In this document: positions 1-7,608 of the stretch, in pieces
Layout: each line of letters opens with the position of its first letter
Numbering within the stretch: the stretch's first letter is position 1
Assembly: GCA_016712265.1 (NCBI GenBank)
Contig: JADJRJ010000028.1
Span: 496,001 to 560,000, forward strand
Reading direction: 5' to 3'
Origin: Gemmatimonadota bacterium
GTDB lineage: Bacteria; Gemmatimonadota; Gemmatimonadetes; Gemmatimonadales; Gemmatimonadaceae
DNA length: 64,000 nucleotides
Made by a program: the position numbers and the translations under genes
The notes under the pieces: generated by a model
What the model was told of the DNA's origin: nothing
Seen by the model: the letters and a program-made list of their open reading frames with translations, nothing else
The model's database searches: none

Positions 1-318
1 GCTCGGATCCACCGCGGACAGGAGCAGCCCCGCGACGCTCAGATCGACGTCGAGGCTCTCCCAGGTGAGGGTGCTGCCCGACGCGGAGACCGACACTTCG
101 GCCAGCCGGAGCGGGGTCGCGCGCCGCAGCGCGGGGATCCGCGTCACCGGAAAGGCGAAGAGGATGCCGCTCGACAGTTCGACCACCACCCGTCCGCTCG
201 CACGGTCGAACCGGGCCGCCTTCGCGCGGTGGCCCCGGCGGCGGGCGGTCTGCTCGCGCACGCGGGCCGCCGGAATCTGGGCCAGGATCTCGGCGTCACT
301 CAATCGGACATTAGCCAT
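1..318 (-). CDS. DUF2442 domain protein (partial, runs off left edge)
   Basis: Cassette gene whose ATG is at 318 and whose 3' end lies beyond the window. The 106 visible codons show the DUF2442 pattern: a basic N-terminal stretch, a beta-rich part ending in ELSSG.LFAFP, then a TWESLDVDLSV motif near the usual C-terminus. It overlaps the end of the DUF4160 gene by 8 bases. The DUF4160-DUF2442 pair recurs in bacterial genomes and resembles a toxin-antitoxin arrangement, though the molecular role is not established. Only a few residues are probably missing. Confidence 0.8.
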   Translation of the reverse strand, partial: MANVRLSDAEILAQIPAARVREQTARRRGHRAKAARFDRASGRVVVELSSGILFAFPVTRIPALRRATPLRLAEVSVSASGSTLTWESLDVDLSVAGLLLSAVDPS

Positions 319-559
319 GATACGCTCTCCAAGCAGCCTCAAGCTGCGTGACGTGGGCCTCCACGAGCCGGACGGCGGTTACGACGTCCGCCGCCCGCAT
401 GCGGTGCACGGTGCGAATCGCGACGACGCCCGCCGCGCCGGGCAGGAGGATGACGACCTCCCCGTCACCCTTCGTCACGTGGACATGGGGCGGCGGGTGC
501 TCGCGCGGCGGGAGGAGGATTCGGACCCGGAAGCCCTGGACCTGGAGCACGGTCGGCAC
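311..559 (-). CDS. DUF4160 domain protein
   Basis: An 82-residue cassette protein with the DUF4160 hallmarks: VQGFRVRI followed by PPREHPPPHVHV, the histidine-rich turn typical of the family, then a short GEVVILLPG strand and a C-terminal helix with VRLVEAHVTQL. It is translated just upstream of the DUF2442 gene with an 8-base overlap, so the two are co-translated. This pair is usually linked and may act as a toxin-antitoxin-like module; that role is an inference. The reading frame is intact. Confidence 0.82.
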   Translation of the reverse strand: MPTVLQVQGFRVRILLPPREHPPPHVHVTKGDGEVVILLPGAAGVVAIRTVHRMRAADVVTAVRLVEAHVTQLEAAWRAYHG

Positions 560-570
560 CAGCGTACGCT

Positions 571-589
571 AAACCCATCCGGTGGGTTT
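571..589. repeat. Short inverted repeat upstream of the DUF4160 gene
   Basis: Seven-base arms AAACCCA and TGGGTTT are separated by five bases. It lies in the 67 bases between the cassette boundary (627) and the DUF4160 start (559). It could be an operator for autoregulation of the module or a small terminator; nothing else separates these options. Confidence 0.4.
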
Positions 590-626
590 CGCCAGCCTTC
601 CGCGACGCTCGCCTGCTCCCTAGGCG

Positions 627-731
627 GTCTAACGTTTCACGTTCTGCTGCAAACGCTATCAACAGAATGTGGCGGCGCAGCCGCCACTACCGCACTCCTC
701 CGCGTTTGACTGCAGCAACGTGTTGTTGGGC
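627..731 (-). repeat. attC site 1 (105 bp)
   Basis: Left box GTCTAAC and right box GTTGGGC on the plus strand, giving GCCCAAC as R'' and a perfect GTTAGAC as R' on the minus strand. The interior holds matching arms around TTCTGCTGCAAACGC and GCGTTTGACTGCAGCAA. It ends the cassette carrying the membrane protein at 810-1,367. Confidence 0.85.
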
Positions 732-809
732 AGCAGCGCGCGGACGACCGTGGTTGCGCCTCCATCAGTTGCCTCGTGGTGGGGTATTGTAGACCCACCG
801 CGTAGCGCT

Positions 810-1367
810 TCAAGGAACGAACATCGGTAGGGTAGCCGCACTTTGGCGAAGGAGTCTTCCGAGAGACTCTTCCACTGGGTCAACATCCCGATAATCTCCA
901 GGCAATTGCTGAAGGATACGGCGAAGCCCAGTCACGTTCTGCACCAAGCGGGCATCCTTCGACGCTTGGGTAATGAGCGGTTCGATCGCGACATCCGCGA
1001 AAGCCGCGAACGCAGGCCGGAATGCCCCGTTCCCGTCTAGCGCGTTCTTGGCGCGGAATGCGGAGCCCAATGAGAGTGGGTTCTCTCCCAATTGCAGGTG
1101 CAGGTAGGCCAGTCTGTGATTGACCTCTTGTTGTGCCTCCGAGGGCGGCTTCTTGTGTGGTAGCACCGGAGCAAAGCTCGCCAGAAAAAGGACTGCCGAA
1201 AGGAAGCCCATCCACTTCGGAACAACGCCAGCGGCAATCTCGACCCCTCCGATCTTGACCGCGCCGAGCCACGGAGAGATGGCCAGCACTGCAAGAAGCG
1301 CTGCGAGTGCCCTTACCAAGGCATCGGGAGCGCCCGCGTTCTTCACGTACTGCAGCGGAGTGATCAT
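810..1367 (-). CDS. Small membrane protein of unknown function (cassette gene)
   Basis: A 185-residue protein starting at the ATG at 1,367; a longer reading back to a TTG at 1,400 would begin inside attC, so the ATG is preferred. Two hydrophobic segments lie near residues 18-40 and 45-65 (ALAALLAVLAISPWLGAV, then GFLSAVLFLASFAPVL), followed by a soluble, mostly helical C-terminal part. No family was recognised. It sits between attC sites 1 and 2 as a single-gene cassette and its frame is intact. Confidence 0.65.
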   Translation of the reverse strand: MITPLQYVKNAGAPDALVRALAALLAVLAISPWLGAVKIGGVEIAAGVVPKWMGFLSAVLFLASFAPVLPHKKPPSEAQQEVNHRLAYLHLQLGENPLSLGSAFRAKNALDGNGAFRPAFAAFADVAIEPLITQASKDARLVQNVTGLRRILQQLPGDYRDVDPVEESLGRLLRQSAATLPMFVP

Positions 1368-1394
1368 TCGTGTGCTCTCAAGAGTCAACTGGCT

Positions 1395-1488
1395 GCCCAA
1401 CGTCTGGGTTCAGACGCGAGGGCCTATCATACGACGCGGCGAAGCCGCGCACCATAGCGCCCTCGCCGGCTGCAACCCTTTGTTATGC
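1395..1488 (-). repeat. attC site 2 (94 bp, short class)
   Basis: Left box GCCCAAC (R' GTTGGGC on minus) and right box GTTATGC. The interior holds the CGAGGGC / GCCCTCG arm pair and a GCGGCGAAGCCGC turn. It follows the HigA-like antitoxin remnant; the TAA stop of that gene lies within the right box. Confidence 0.85.
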
Positions 1489-1793
1489 TGCGCCGCGGCG
1501 CGTGCCTTGATGCAAGGCGGCTGCCACTGCCTGGGGATTTCGGGCCGCCACCCGGAGCAAGGCCAATGCCGGTCCATCTGGCGTGCGTCGGCCCTGCTCC
1601 CAGTTGCGAAGCGTGGCCACGCTGACGCCGATCATCAGCGCGAATTCCGTTTGCGACGTGCCCAGCTTGTCCCGCACCGCCTTCACGTCCGCTGGCCGGA
1701 AGACCGTGACCCGGCTGGGCTTCTGCTTCCCGCGTCGGATCCGACCCGCCTGCCGCACACTCGTCAGTAGCCCTGAAACGCGGCGTCTTTCAT
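1483..1793 (-). pseudogene. HigA/NadS-type XRE antitoxin, frameshifted
   Basis: An antitoxin of the NadS/HigA type: an N-terminal segment MKDAAFQG, then after a one-base shift LLTSVRQAG, GKQKPSR and a helix-turn-helix (DKLGTSQTEFALMIGVSVATLRNWEQGRR). The span is 311 bases, one short of a multiple of three, and restoring one base in the three-C run at 1,771-1,773 (plus strand) joins the frames. Its ATG overlaps the toxin stop in an ATGA arrangement. The family binds its own operator and neutralises a RelE-fold toxin. As it stands the product would stop after nine residues. Decay or a homopolymer read error are both possible. Confidence 0.75.
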
Positions 1794-2106
1794 CGGAACT
1801 CCTCCTCGACGATCCGTCGAAGCAGTTTCAGTTGCGCGGGCGTCAGATCGCCCTGCTCATTCTTGGCGTACAAGTACAGCATGTAAAACGTCTCACTCGG
1901 GGCGTCCCAGTAGTAGATCACCCGGACGCCACCGCGCTTCCCCGATCGCCGGTGCCCCACCGCAGCTTCCGCAGCCCGCCTGAGCCGACCAACACCGGGC
2001 CCTGCTCGGGGCGGAGGAGCAAGGCCAGCTGCAGCGCCCGGTACGTCGCGTCATCCAGCGTCCGGCGTAAACTCGCCGTGAAGACGGGCGTCTCGATGAA
2101 GCGCAT
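1790..2106 (-). pseudogene. HigB/RelE-type toxin, frameshifted
   Basis: The N-terminal frame (MRFIETPVFT ... GSGGLRKLRWG) and the C-terminal frame (GGVRVIYYWDAPSETFYMLY, LYAKNEQGDLTPAQ, RRIVEEEFR) together match the RelE-like toxins that pair with NadS-type antitoxins; the family cleaves mRNA on the ribosome. The span is 317 bases, one short of a multiple of three, and one added base in the four-C run at 1,955-1,958 restores a 105-residue protein. Without it translation ends after 62 residues, before the conserved C-terminal strand, so the toxin should be dead unless frameshifting occurs. Confidence 0.78.
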
Positions 2107-2202
2107 GTGGAATGGTACGCCATTGACGCACTGCCGTCAACGCCCGCCGCTGGGAGGACCCCCCCTGGGCACATCCTGATTGCTGGCGACCCCCAACCGG
2201 CA

Positions 2203-2336
2203 GCATAACGTCCGGGTTCTGCTGCACCGCCCCCAACAAAGCGGAGTGGGCCGGCGCCACCCCTTGCGCCTACGCTGACAGGCGCCGGCCCACTTCGCCG
2301 CCCGCATGCGGTGACGGCAGCAACCCACTGTTAGGC
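2203..2336 (-). repeat. attC site 3 (134 bp, GGCGCCGGCC class)
   Basis: Left box GCATAAC, right box GTTAGGC. Long complementary arms surround a GCGGAGTGGGCCGGCGCC core that pairs with its complement near 2,280. The sites at 8,393 and 13,987 share this core, marking one attC subfamily. Confidence 0.88.
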
Positions 2337-2338
2337 AG

Positions 2339-3205
2339 CTACCCGCCGCGCCGGAATGTCAGGAAGTCTAGCACCAGGGAGCCGAGCCCTGCTAGGCCTA
2401 GGGCGACGCCGGCAATGGTCAGCACTCCGGCGTACCTCTCGAATGTGCAAAGGATATGAAACGCCACGTCGCTGACGGACGTCCGCCACCGCTCCCCGTC
2501 ATAGTATGTGAAATAGAATCGCACACTGTGAATCCCCGGAGGTGCCTGCCGTCGCAGGCGGAATGTCCACTTGAACGGTGGATTGCCGTGAGGCCGTCTC
2601 TCGGTCAGGATCACGGGACAGTGCGTCCCAGGCTCCTCGAGCACGGGCGTGCGTGCGTCCACGAATAGAGTAGGAGGGCACTGCCAGTGATCGGCTCTCA
2701 TGCCTGCCAATCCAAAAGCCCCGCCGTCGCTCGTCTCGTCGGTGCGGCCCCCAAATGAGAACTCACCGGTGAGCTCGCCTCGGCGAAGGGAGTGAGCGAC
2801 ACGCGAGGCCGACTCATCGATGATGCCAGGAGACGCGCTGAACATGAGCTTCGAGGACATTATGCGGCCGTATCCGGTTATCAGAACTTCGACCTCAAGG
2901 TCGTGCCCCGGCTCAACGATCGGGCGGCTCGCACGCGTCACCACCTCGTAGCTACCGGGCTTGTCCGCAAACAGTGCACTCTGGGGGGAGGCCGGTACCG
3001 GCACCGTACGAAAGAACCGGAGGAGATCCCCCTTGAGCGCGTGCGAACACCGTGGGCACCTGACGTCTCCCGCAGCAAGATCCTCTGGCGCCGTGATCCA
3101 CGGGAGTAGGCTCTCCGCACGTCTCAGCGGAGCTACCGCATCGCACTCTGCGCACTTTGCGCACCAGTAGTATGCGCCGGGTTGGATAGGCTCCATCAGC
3201 TCCAC
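2339..3205 (-). CDS. Zinc-ribbon protein with C-terminal membrane anchor (cassette gene)
   Basis: A 288-residue protein with Cys pairs near the N-terminus (YWCAKCAECD and DVRCPRCSH) that could form a zinc ribbon, a beta-rich middle with an Ig-like look, and one C-terminal membrane helix (VLTIAGVALGLAGLGSLVLDF). Topology suggests a cytoplasmic or periplasmic domain tethered at its C-terminus. No named family was recognised. It fills one cassette alone, its stop is two bases from the attC right box, and its frame is intact, unlike many neighbours. Confidence 0.65.
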   Translation of the reverse strand: MELMEPIQPGAYYWCAKCAECDAVAPLRRAESLLPWITAPEDLAAGDVRCPRCSHALKGDLLRFFRTVPVPASPQSALFADKPGSYEVVTRASRPIVEPGHDLEVEVLITGYGRIMSSKLMFSASPGIIDESASRVAHSLRRGELTGEFSFGGRTDETSDGGAFGLAGMRADHWQCPPTLFVDARTPVLEEPGTHCPVILTERRPHGNPPFKWTFRLRRQAPPGIHSVRFYFTYYDGERWRTSVSDVAFHILCTFERYAGVLTIAGVALGLAGLGSLVLDFLTFRRGG

Positions 3206-3218
3206 TCACAGGGTTGCT

Positions 3219-3352
3219 GCCTAACGTTTGCGCTCACATGCGGGCCATCTGAACCAATGCCGGCCCGCCCGGGCCGCCACTCCATGATCCTACCGCGGCC
3301 CGGGCGGGGCGGCTACCCCACCAGGCCCGTCTTGTGCTGCGCTCTGTTAGCT
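3219..3352 (-). repeat. attC site 4 (134 bp, CCCGCCCGGGCC class)
   Basis: Left box GCCTAAC, right box GTTAGCT (a weak match). The core arms GCCCGCCCGGGCC and GGCCCGGGCGGGG flank a loop containing CATGATCCTACC. Shared with sites at 4,109, 7,475 and 12,400. Confidence 0.87.
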
Positions 3353-3353
3353 G

Positions 3354-3770
3354 TCAGCCCGGGGCGAGATGCCGGGTCACAAAGGCCCGGGGACTCAGCA
3401 CCTCCACGCCGTCCCAGCCATCCACCGCCAACAGATGGCGGTCGCCAGACACGACCACGGTGCCGCTCAACGCACGGGCGGTCGCGAGGAACTTGTCATC
3501 GTCCGGATCGGCGCTGACGGCGTAGGGGAGCGGGGGCGCCGCGACGATGGTCGCGTTCAGGGCGAGGAGGGTCAAGATGGGGGTCAACGCCGCGCCGCGC
3601 TCCGGATAGCGCCTACTCAACTCCTCCCCGACGGTGCGGTATTCGGCCAGGATCTCGGGCGACAGGATCAGCTCGATGCGGCCCGACGTCCACGCGTCCA
3701 ACACGCGGCCGGGGACGCCGCCGAAGAAGATCCCCGACATCAGGACGTTGGTGTCGAGCACGCACCTCAC
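3354..3770 (-). CDS. PIN-domain toxin (VapC-like, COG1569 type)
   Basis: A 138-residue PIN-domain protein. The N-terminal VLDTNVLMSGIF carries the first acidic residue, ILSPEILAEY the second, and the C-terminal SADPDDDKFLATARA and VVSGDRHLL the remaining acidic positions of the PIN nuclease site. Family members are toxins that cut RNA. It follows an AbrB-type antitoxin gene with a four-base ATGA overlap. This is the one fully open toxin-antitoxin module of recognised type in the array, so it is the best candidate for an active, array-stabilising system. Confidence 0.88.
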   Translation of the reverse strand: MRCVLDTNVLMSGIFFGGVPGRVLDAWTSGRIELILSPEILAEYRTVGEELSRRYPERGAALTPILTLLALNATIVAAPPLPYAVSADPDDDKFLATARALSGTVVVSGDRHLLAVDGWDGVEVLSPRAFVTRHLAPG

Positions 3771-4030
3771 GGCTTCGCGCGGGCGCGCTTCACGGCCTGG
3801 GCGACGTCCTTGGGGGTCAGGCGCGACTGCTTGGCGACCTGCCGGGCCCGCGCGATGAGCGGCGCGAACTCGCGCAGCGACGGCGGCTCCAGCCGCTTGA
3901 AGATCACCACGTCCCGGTCCGCGATCACGACGAACTGGGTCCCGGGTTCGAGCCCCAGCTGGAGGCGGATATCCTCAGGGATGACGACCTGTCCCTTGGA
4001 CGAGAGGGTCGTCGTAGCGGCGGTGCTCAT
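3767..4030 (-). CDS. AbrB/MazE-type antitoxin (VapB-like)
   Basis: An 87-residue protein with the swapped-hairpin AbrB motif (TLSSKGQVVIPEDIRLQLGLEPGTQ, then a FVVIADRDVVIFKRL strand pair) in the first 50 residues. The C-terminal helical part (LTPKDVAQAVKRARAKP) probably wraps the PIN toxin. Antitoxins of this kind bind their own promoter; the 78 bases between the start and attC site 5 hold AACCTTACCGGTAAG, a near-palindrome that is a plausible operator. Confidence 0.88.
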   Translation of the reverse strand: MSTAATTTLSSKGQVVIPEDIRLQLGLEPGTQFVVIADRDVVIFKRLEPPSLREFAPLIARARQVAKQSRLTPKDVAQAVKRARAKP

Positions 4031-4108
4031 GGAGGGATCTCCCGGTGAACCTTACCGGTAAGATCGGCACGACCGCGACCGGGGTCAAGGCCACTGTCCG
4101 TGGCGAAC

Positions 4109-4244
4109 AGCTAACGTCCCGCGCTCACATGCGGGCCATCTGAACAATTGCCGTCCCGCCCGGGCCGGCACCCCATGATCCTACCGCGGCCCGGGCGGGA
4201 CGGCTACCCCACACCGGCCCGACTTGTGCTGCGCGTTGTTATGC
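4109..4244 (-). repeat. attC site 5 (136 bp, CCCGCCCGGGCC class)
   Basis: Left box AGCTAAC, right box GTTATGC. It is nearly identical to the site at 12,400-12,535; both sites are followed on the right by related coding sequence, which points to cassette duplication. Confidence 0.88.
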
Positions 4245-4260
4245 GGCCACGGCGCCTTAT

Positions 4261-4545
4261 TCACGCCTTTGGAGCAGGGCCGTCACTGTCACTGCTTGCA
4301 CGACGTTGGAGTGTGATGCGCGCCTCGTCGTCACGGCGCCAGTCCCGATAGCCGCTCTGGCTCACGAGCAACGACACCGGGCCGTCACGCGCCATGGCTA
4401 ATATTGCGTTGGGCTGGTTGTCGCGTAGCACGACCGTGTCCAGTTGACCTCCTGCCACCACGATGACGCGCGCACCGGTCGCAACGGCTTGCCTCGAAGC
4501 GGAGTCGAGCACCGTGATCTTGTGCGAGGGGCGACCGATTGACAC
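4261..4545 (-). CDS. Small protein resembling a carboxypeptidase-regulatory-like domain (cassette gene)
   Basis: A 94-residue protein starting at a GTG with AGGGGG six bases upstream. The pattern ITVLDSASRQAVATGARV ... DGPVSLLVSQSGYRDW resembles a single beta-sandwich of the carboxypeptidase-regulatory-like type, with a short polar tail. No signal peptide is visible in this frame. A degenerate second copy of its 3' part lies at 12,536-12,745. It shares a cassette with the gene at 4,668-4,964. The function is unknown. Confidence 0.55.
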   Translation of the reverse strand: MSIGRPSHKITVLDSASRQAVATGARVIVVAGGQLDTVVLRDNQPNAILAMARDGPVSLLVSQSGYRDWRRDDEARITLQRRASSDSDGPAPKA

Positions 4546-4667
4546 GCAGTCCCCCTGTTACTGACACGCGCCAAGGGGGCCAGGCCCAGCCAAGGGCTCC
4601 GACAGAGCCGGGCGTGCGGCGCGCCATCGACGCCATCCCTACTCGCATCCACGCTCCGGCTCGCCGC

Positions 4668-4964
4668 TCAGTGTGGTGTGCGAAAAGAGAGCGTGCTCCG
4701 GACCTCCGGCACTGGCGTTCGGCGTGGGCCTGGCAACGGCCGCACGTCGCCGATCTCTACCAGGCGCCCGACCACATGGTCCGTCGCCTCCTCAAGGCGC
4801 AGTACGCGCTCCCGCAGCTCCTCGAGCTCGCGGGTCCGCTCCCGCCGTCGGATCAGTGTCACCGCCACCCACGTCGTGCAGAAGAGGGCGGTTGATCCGA
4901 GCGTCGCGCCCAGTACCCAATGAAGGATGGTCTCTATGATCCTCTCGTCCACAGGCACCTCCAT
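4668..4964 (-). CDS. Small membrane protein with coiled coil (cassette gene)
   Basis: A 98-residue protein with one membrane helix near residues 12-36 (ILHWVLGATLGSTALFCTTWVAV) followed by a charged heptad stretch (RRRERTRELEELRERVLRLEE) likely to form a coiled coil. No family recognised. It begins 10 bases from the attC at 4,974 and is the first gene of a two-gene cassette. Confidence 0.6.
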   Translation of the reverse strand: MEVPVDERIIETILHWVLGATLGSTALFCTTWVAVTLIRRRERTRELEELRERVLRLEEATDHVVGRLVEIGDVRPLPGPRRTPVPEVRSTLSFRTPH

Positions 4965-4973
4965 AGCGAGACC

Positions 4974-5105
4974 GCATAACGTTTGCGTTCATTTGCGGGC
5001 GATCTCAACCAAGCCGACCCGCCCGGGCCGCCCCTCAGCAAGTCTACCGCGGCCCGGGCGGGTTGGCCAGCCGCTCAGCCCGCCAAATGCAACGCTCTGT
5101 TAGGC
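4974..5105 (-). repeat. attC site 6 (132 bp)
   Basis: Left box GCATAAC, right box GTTAGGC. Core arms GACCCGCCCGGGCCG and CGGCCCGGGCGGGTT. The TAA stop of the HigA gene at 5,100-5,102 is supplied by the right box itself. Confidence 0.88.
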
Positions 5106-5399
5106 AACCCGCTTCCGCTTCTTCGTTTGTACGGTGACTGCGACCCCGAGCCGGGCCAGCAACTCGACCAACGCATCAATACTGAACTGTTCGATCTTGC
5201 CTCGCCGGAGCGCACTGACCCGCGGTTGAGACACCCCCAGCACCTTGGCGGCCCGGACCTGGGTCAGGCCGCGATCTTCGAGCGCCTGATTGAGCGTGAT
5301 CATCAGATCGCTGCGAATGAGGAGGTGCGCCGCCTCCTCGGGCGGGAACCCCAGGTCGACAAACACGTTCCCCGAGCCACGACGCATGCGCACGGCCAT
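5100..5399 (-). CDS. HigA-type XRE antitoxin
   Basis: A 99-residue protein starting at the ATG at 5,399. It has the XRE helix-turn-helix (LTQVRAAKVLGVSQPRVSALRRGK) in its middle and a conserved tail (FSIDALVELLARLGV), as in antitoxins paired with phage Gp49-like HigB toxins. It should bind its operator and inactivate the toxin encoded two bases upstream. The toxin gene is frameshifted, leaving what looks like an intact antitoxin without a working partner. The stop codon lies inside the attC right box. Confidence 0.85.
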   Translation of the reverse strand: MAVRMRRGSGNVFVDLGFPPEEAAHLLIRSDLMITLNQALEDRGLTQVRAAKVLGVSQPRVSALRRGKIEQFSIDALVELLARLGVAVTVQTKKRKRVA

Positions 5400-5401
5400 G
5401 C

Positions 5402-5745
5402 CTACTTGCCTCCCTTCGAGCGTTCGCGCAGCACCGCCTGATACCGCGCCCGGCCGAGCTCGAGATCGAGCCGGGGAGTCTGTTGCGACTTCTTCTGGAA
5501 CACGTGCAGGACGTAGACGGCCTCCGCGAACTTGGCCACGAAGAAGAGTCGGAAGGCTCCGGCGACCCGGACCCGAATCTCCACACCCCGGCACCCACGG
5601 TGGCCATTGGCTTTCCATCGCGCGGCTCCCGCCCCCGCTGCACTTGGCGGAGGTCGTATCCGAGCTCGCGCCGGACTTCGGCCGGAAGGGCCCGAAGGTC
5701 CGCGTGAGAGCTGCCCACCCAAGGGACAGGTTTCTCGTGCACCAC
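5402..5745 (-). pseudogene. HigB toxin (phage Gp49-like), frameshifted
   Basis: The N-terminal frame (MVHEKPVPWVGSSHADLRAL ... GKPMATVGAGV) and the C-terminal frame (VEIRVRVAGAFRLFFVAKF ... YVLHVFQKKSQQTP) together form a 114-residue Gp49/HigB-type toxin, the RelE-fold family that cuts mRNA at the ribosome. The span is 344 bases; adding one C near 5,579-5,582 (plus strand) restores the frame. In the given sequence the N-terminal frame runs on out of register, so no functional toxin is expected. Confidence 0.82.
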
Positions 5746-5866
5746 GGACTATACCAGAACCGATATACGCGCGCAAGGCGCGGGCACTCTCGGCACGCGC
5801 TTCGTTTCCGTGTGGCGCGGCCCCGGCAACGGTCTCCTCCCTCATGCCGCTATCAGCCTCAGGGTT

Positions 5867-6005
5867 GCCTAACGTTTCCCGTTCACTTGCGGACCGGGTA
5901 AACCAAGGTCGACCCGCTCGGGCCGCCTCCCTGATTAGTCTACCATGGACGGGGCGGGTCGGCAAGACCGCAGGCAGGTCCGCCAAGTGCAACGGGTTGT
6001 TAGGC
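5867..6005 (-). repeat. attC site 7 (139 bp)
   Basis: Left box GCCTAAC, right box GTTAGGC, both perfect. Arms GACCCGCTCGGGCC and a GGGGCGGGTC partner flank the loop, and the outer arms CACTTGCGGA / TCCGCCAAGTG pair. Confidence 0.86.
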
Positions 6006-6169
6006 AGCAGCCAACAGGCCTGTCCTTGCCCTCCGGTGACTCATCGTCGGGGGCTGACGGCCCTCACCGGGTGGGCCATGGCGGGTGCCGCCGGGACTAC
6101 GCGCGTCCCATCGGCGGGTGCTTTCGCCGGGTCCGTCAGGAGGTAACCCTACCGCGTCACATCTCTCTC

Positions 6170-6696
6170 TTACCTCGCCAGAGCGTCCAGCGCTTGGCGC
6201 ACCCGGTCGAGGCGACGCTCTCGCTCTTGCTCGACGCCCACCACGCGCCCGCGCACCACACCGGCAGAGTCCAGCACCAGGAAACTCGGCAGAGCGACCT
6301 CTTGCCACGGCCACCGACGCCCGACGGCGAATTTCCCGGCCAGTGCCTCTCCAGCGAGCGCGACCGGAATCGCGACACCAGCACTATCTAGTACCCGCTG
6401 CACGTCAGCCCGTTGTGTGTCCCCGGCTAGGATTACCACCCGCGCGTGCGTCGCCTGGAGGCTCGCTTGCAGCGCCGAGAGCCTCGAGCGACAGTCTGGA
6501 CGCGCCGCACGTGGTCGACCAAAGCGCCAGCACGGTGACCGAGCCCGCAAGGTCTCGACTGCTAAAGCGACCACCCTCCAGGAGGATAGTCGAACGTCGG
6601 CGTGCTGGAGCCCACGGCGGGGAGACGGGCCTCCATGTCGGCCAAGCTGTTCCTACACGCGAGTGCTCCCAGGATCGGTACCACCAACCACCGCAT
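6170..6696 (-). pseudogene. Thioredoxin-fold (TlpA-like) lipoprotein, two frameshifts
   Basis: The ATG at 6,696 starts a lipoprotein signal (MRWLVVPILGALAC). Further frames continue as LEGGRFSSRDLAGSVTVLAL with WSTTCG, the redox-site region of TlpA-like proteins, then RLSALQASLQATHARVVILAGD and a C-terminal ALPSFLVLDSAGVVRGRVVG typical of redoxins. Joining them needs shifts near 6,580-6,586 and 6,500-6,510. A plausible ancestral role is thiol-disulfide chemistry on the outside of the inner membrane. The total span is not a multiple of three. This is one of the few non-TA cassettes with frameshifts. Confidence 0.68.
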
Positions 6697-6736
6697 GTTC
6701 AGAGGGTCCTTGCCTTGAAGAGAACGACCGCCTGCT

Positions 6737-6871
6737 GCCTAACGTCCATGGCTCACAAGCGGGCGCTCCGATCAAGCCGTCCCGCCCGCCGCAAGACCTC
6801 GCCCTACCATATCATGCGGCGGGCGGGACGGCCAGCCCAAAGCGACCGCCTTGTGCAGCCATCTGTTAGCC
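6737..6871 (-). repeat. attC site 8 (135 bp)
   Basis: Left box GCCTAAC, right box GTTAGCC. The inner stem is built from CCCGCCCGCCGCA and a TGCGGCGGGCGGG partner around a CTCGCCCTACCATA loop. Confidence 0.86.
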
Positions 6872-7131
6872 TGCACGCGCGAAGGCACCCGCTCCGCCGA
6901 GCTCTTGGGGCGTCCGCGCACTTCCGCCTGCGAAGCACTCTGGAATGAGCAGGTCGACGCTCTCCACTTCGTACGTTGCGCAGTCCTGCGTTCGACATCG
7001 TCCTCGGAGGGGCTCCCACGCTGAGATGTGCTCCGGGGCCACTCGATGCCGCGTCAGTGAGATGCGCGTGGCTGAATTGGTCGCTCCGCCCGACCTCGCC
7101 CTTGCACTAGATCAACTCGCGCGCACCCGCA
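6872..7131. other. Cassette stretch without a clear gene
   Basis: About 260 bases between attC site 8 and the membrane-protein gene. A minus-strand frame is open from about 7,110 to a TAA at 6,866-6,868 inside the attC box and would encode about 80 residues ending FARAG, but it has no ATG or good start. It could be the 3' remnant of a second cassette gene. Nothing firmer is seen. Confidence 0.3.
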
Positions 7132-7446
7132 TCACGAGGGGCTCACCAACGCCCACAAATCAAGGAGCGTCAACACGCCGCCGATGAGCATCGGTAGTCC
7201 GAGGAACTTCGAGGAATGGTCGGCACGCTCGAAGACCGGGCCGCCCCCGGTCTCCCCGATTCGGATTGCCCACGCGCCGGCCAGGGCTAGGAAGATATGA
7301 AGTGGCAGGCGCTGGACCGACTCGGGCCAGAGCACCTCGAGCACGACGTAGACGCAGACCACCGCGAACGTGCGCCAAGCGGCTGCCCAGCGTGCCTCAC
7401 TCTCCAGGCGTGGTCGAATGTCGTCCTTCGGTTCGATAGGTGGCAC
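7132..7446 (-). CDS. Three-helix membrane protein (cassette gene)
   Basis: A 104-residue protein with three likely membrane segments: TFAVVCVYVVLEVLW, LHIFLALAGAWAIRIG and FLGLPMLIGGVLTLLDLWAL. The N-terminus (MPPIEPKDDIRPRLESEARW) is charged and probably cytoplasmic. No family recognised. It starts 29 bases from attC site 9 and its frame is intact. Confidence 0.62.
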   Translation of the reverse strand: MPPIEPKDDIRPRLESEARWAAAWRTFAVVCVYVVLEVLWPESVQRLPLHIFLALAGAWAIRIGETGGGPVFERADHSSKFLGLPMLIGGVLTLLDLWALVSPS

Positions 7447-7474
7447 GGAAGGTACCAGATCAGGCCACAGTGCA

Positions 7475-7608
7475 GGCTAACGTCCCGCGCTCATATGCGG
7501 GCCATCTGTACAAATGCCGGCCCGCCCGGGCCGCCACCCCATGATCCTATCGCGGCCCGGGCGGGACGGCCACCCCCACGGCCCGGCTTATGCTGCGCGT
7601 TGTTATGC
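7475..7608 (-). repeat. attC site 9 (134 bp, CCCGCCCGGGCC class)
   Basis: Left box GGCTAAC, right box GTTATGC. Interior closely matches sites 4, 5 and 15. The TAA stop of the gene at 7,603-8,328 is formed by the right box. Confidence 0.87.
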
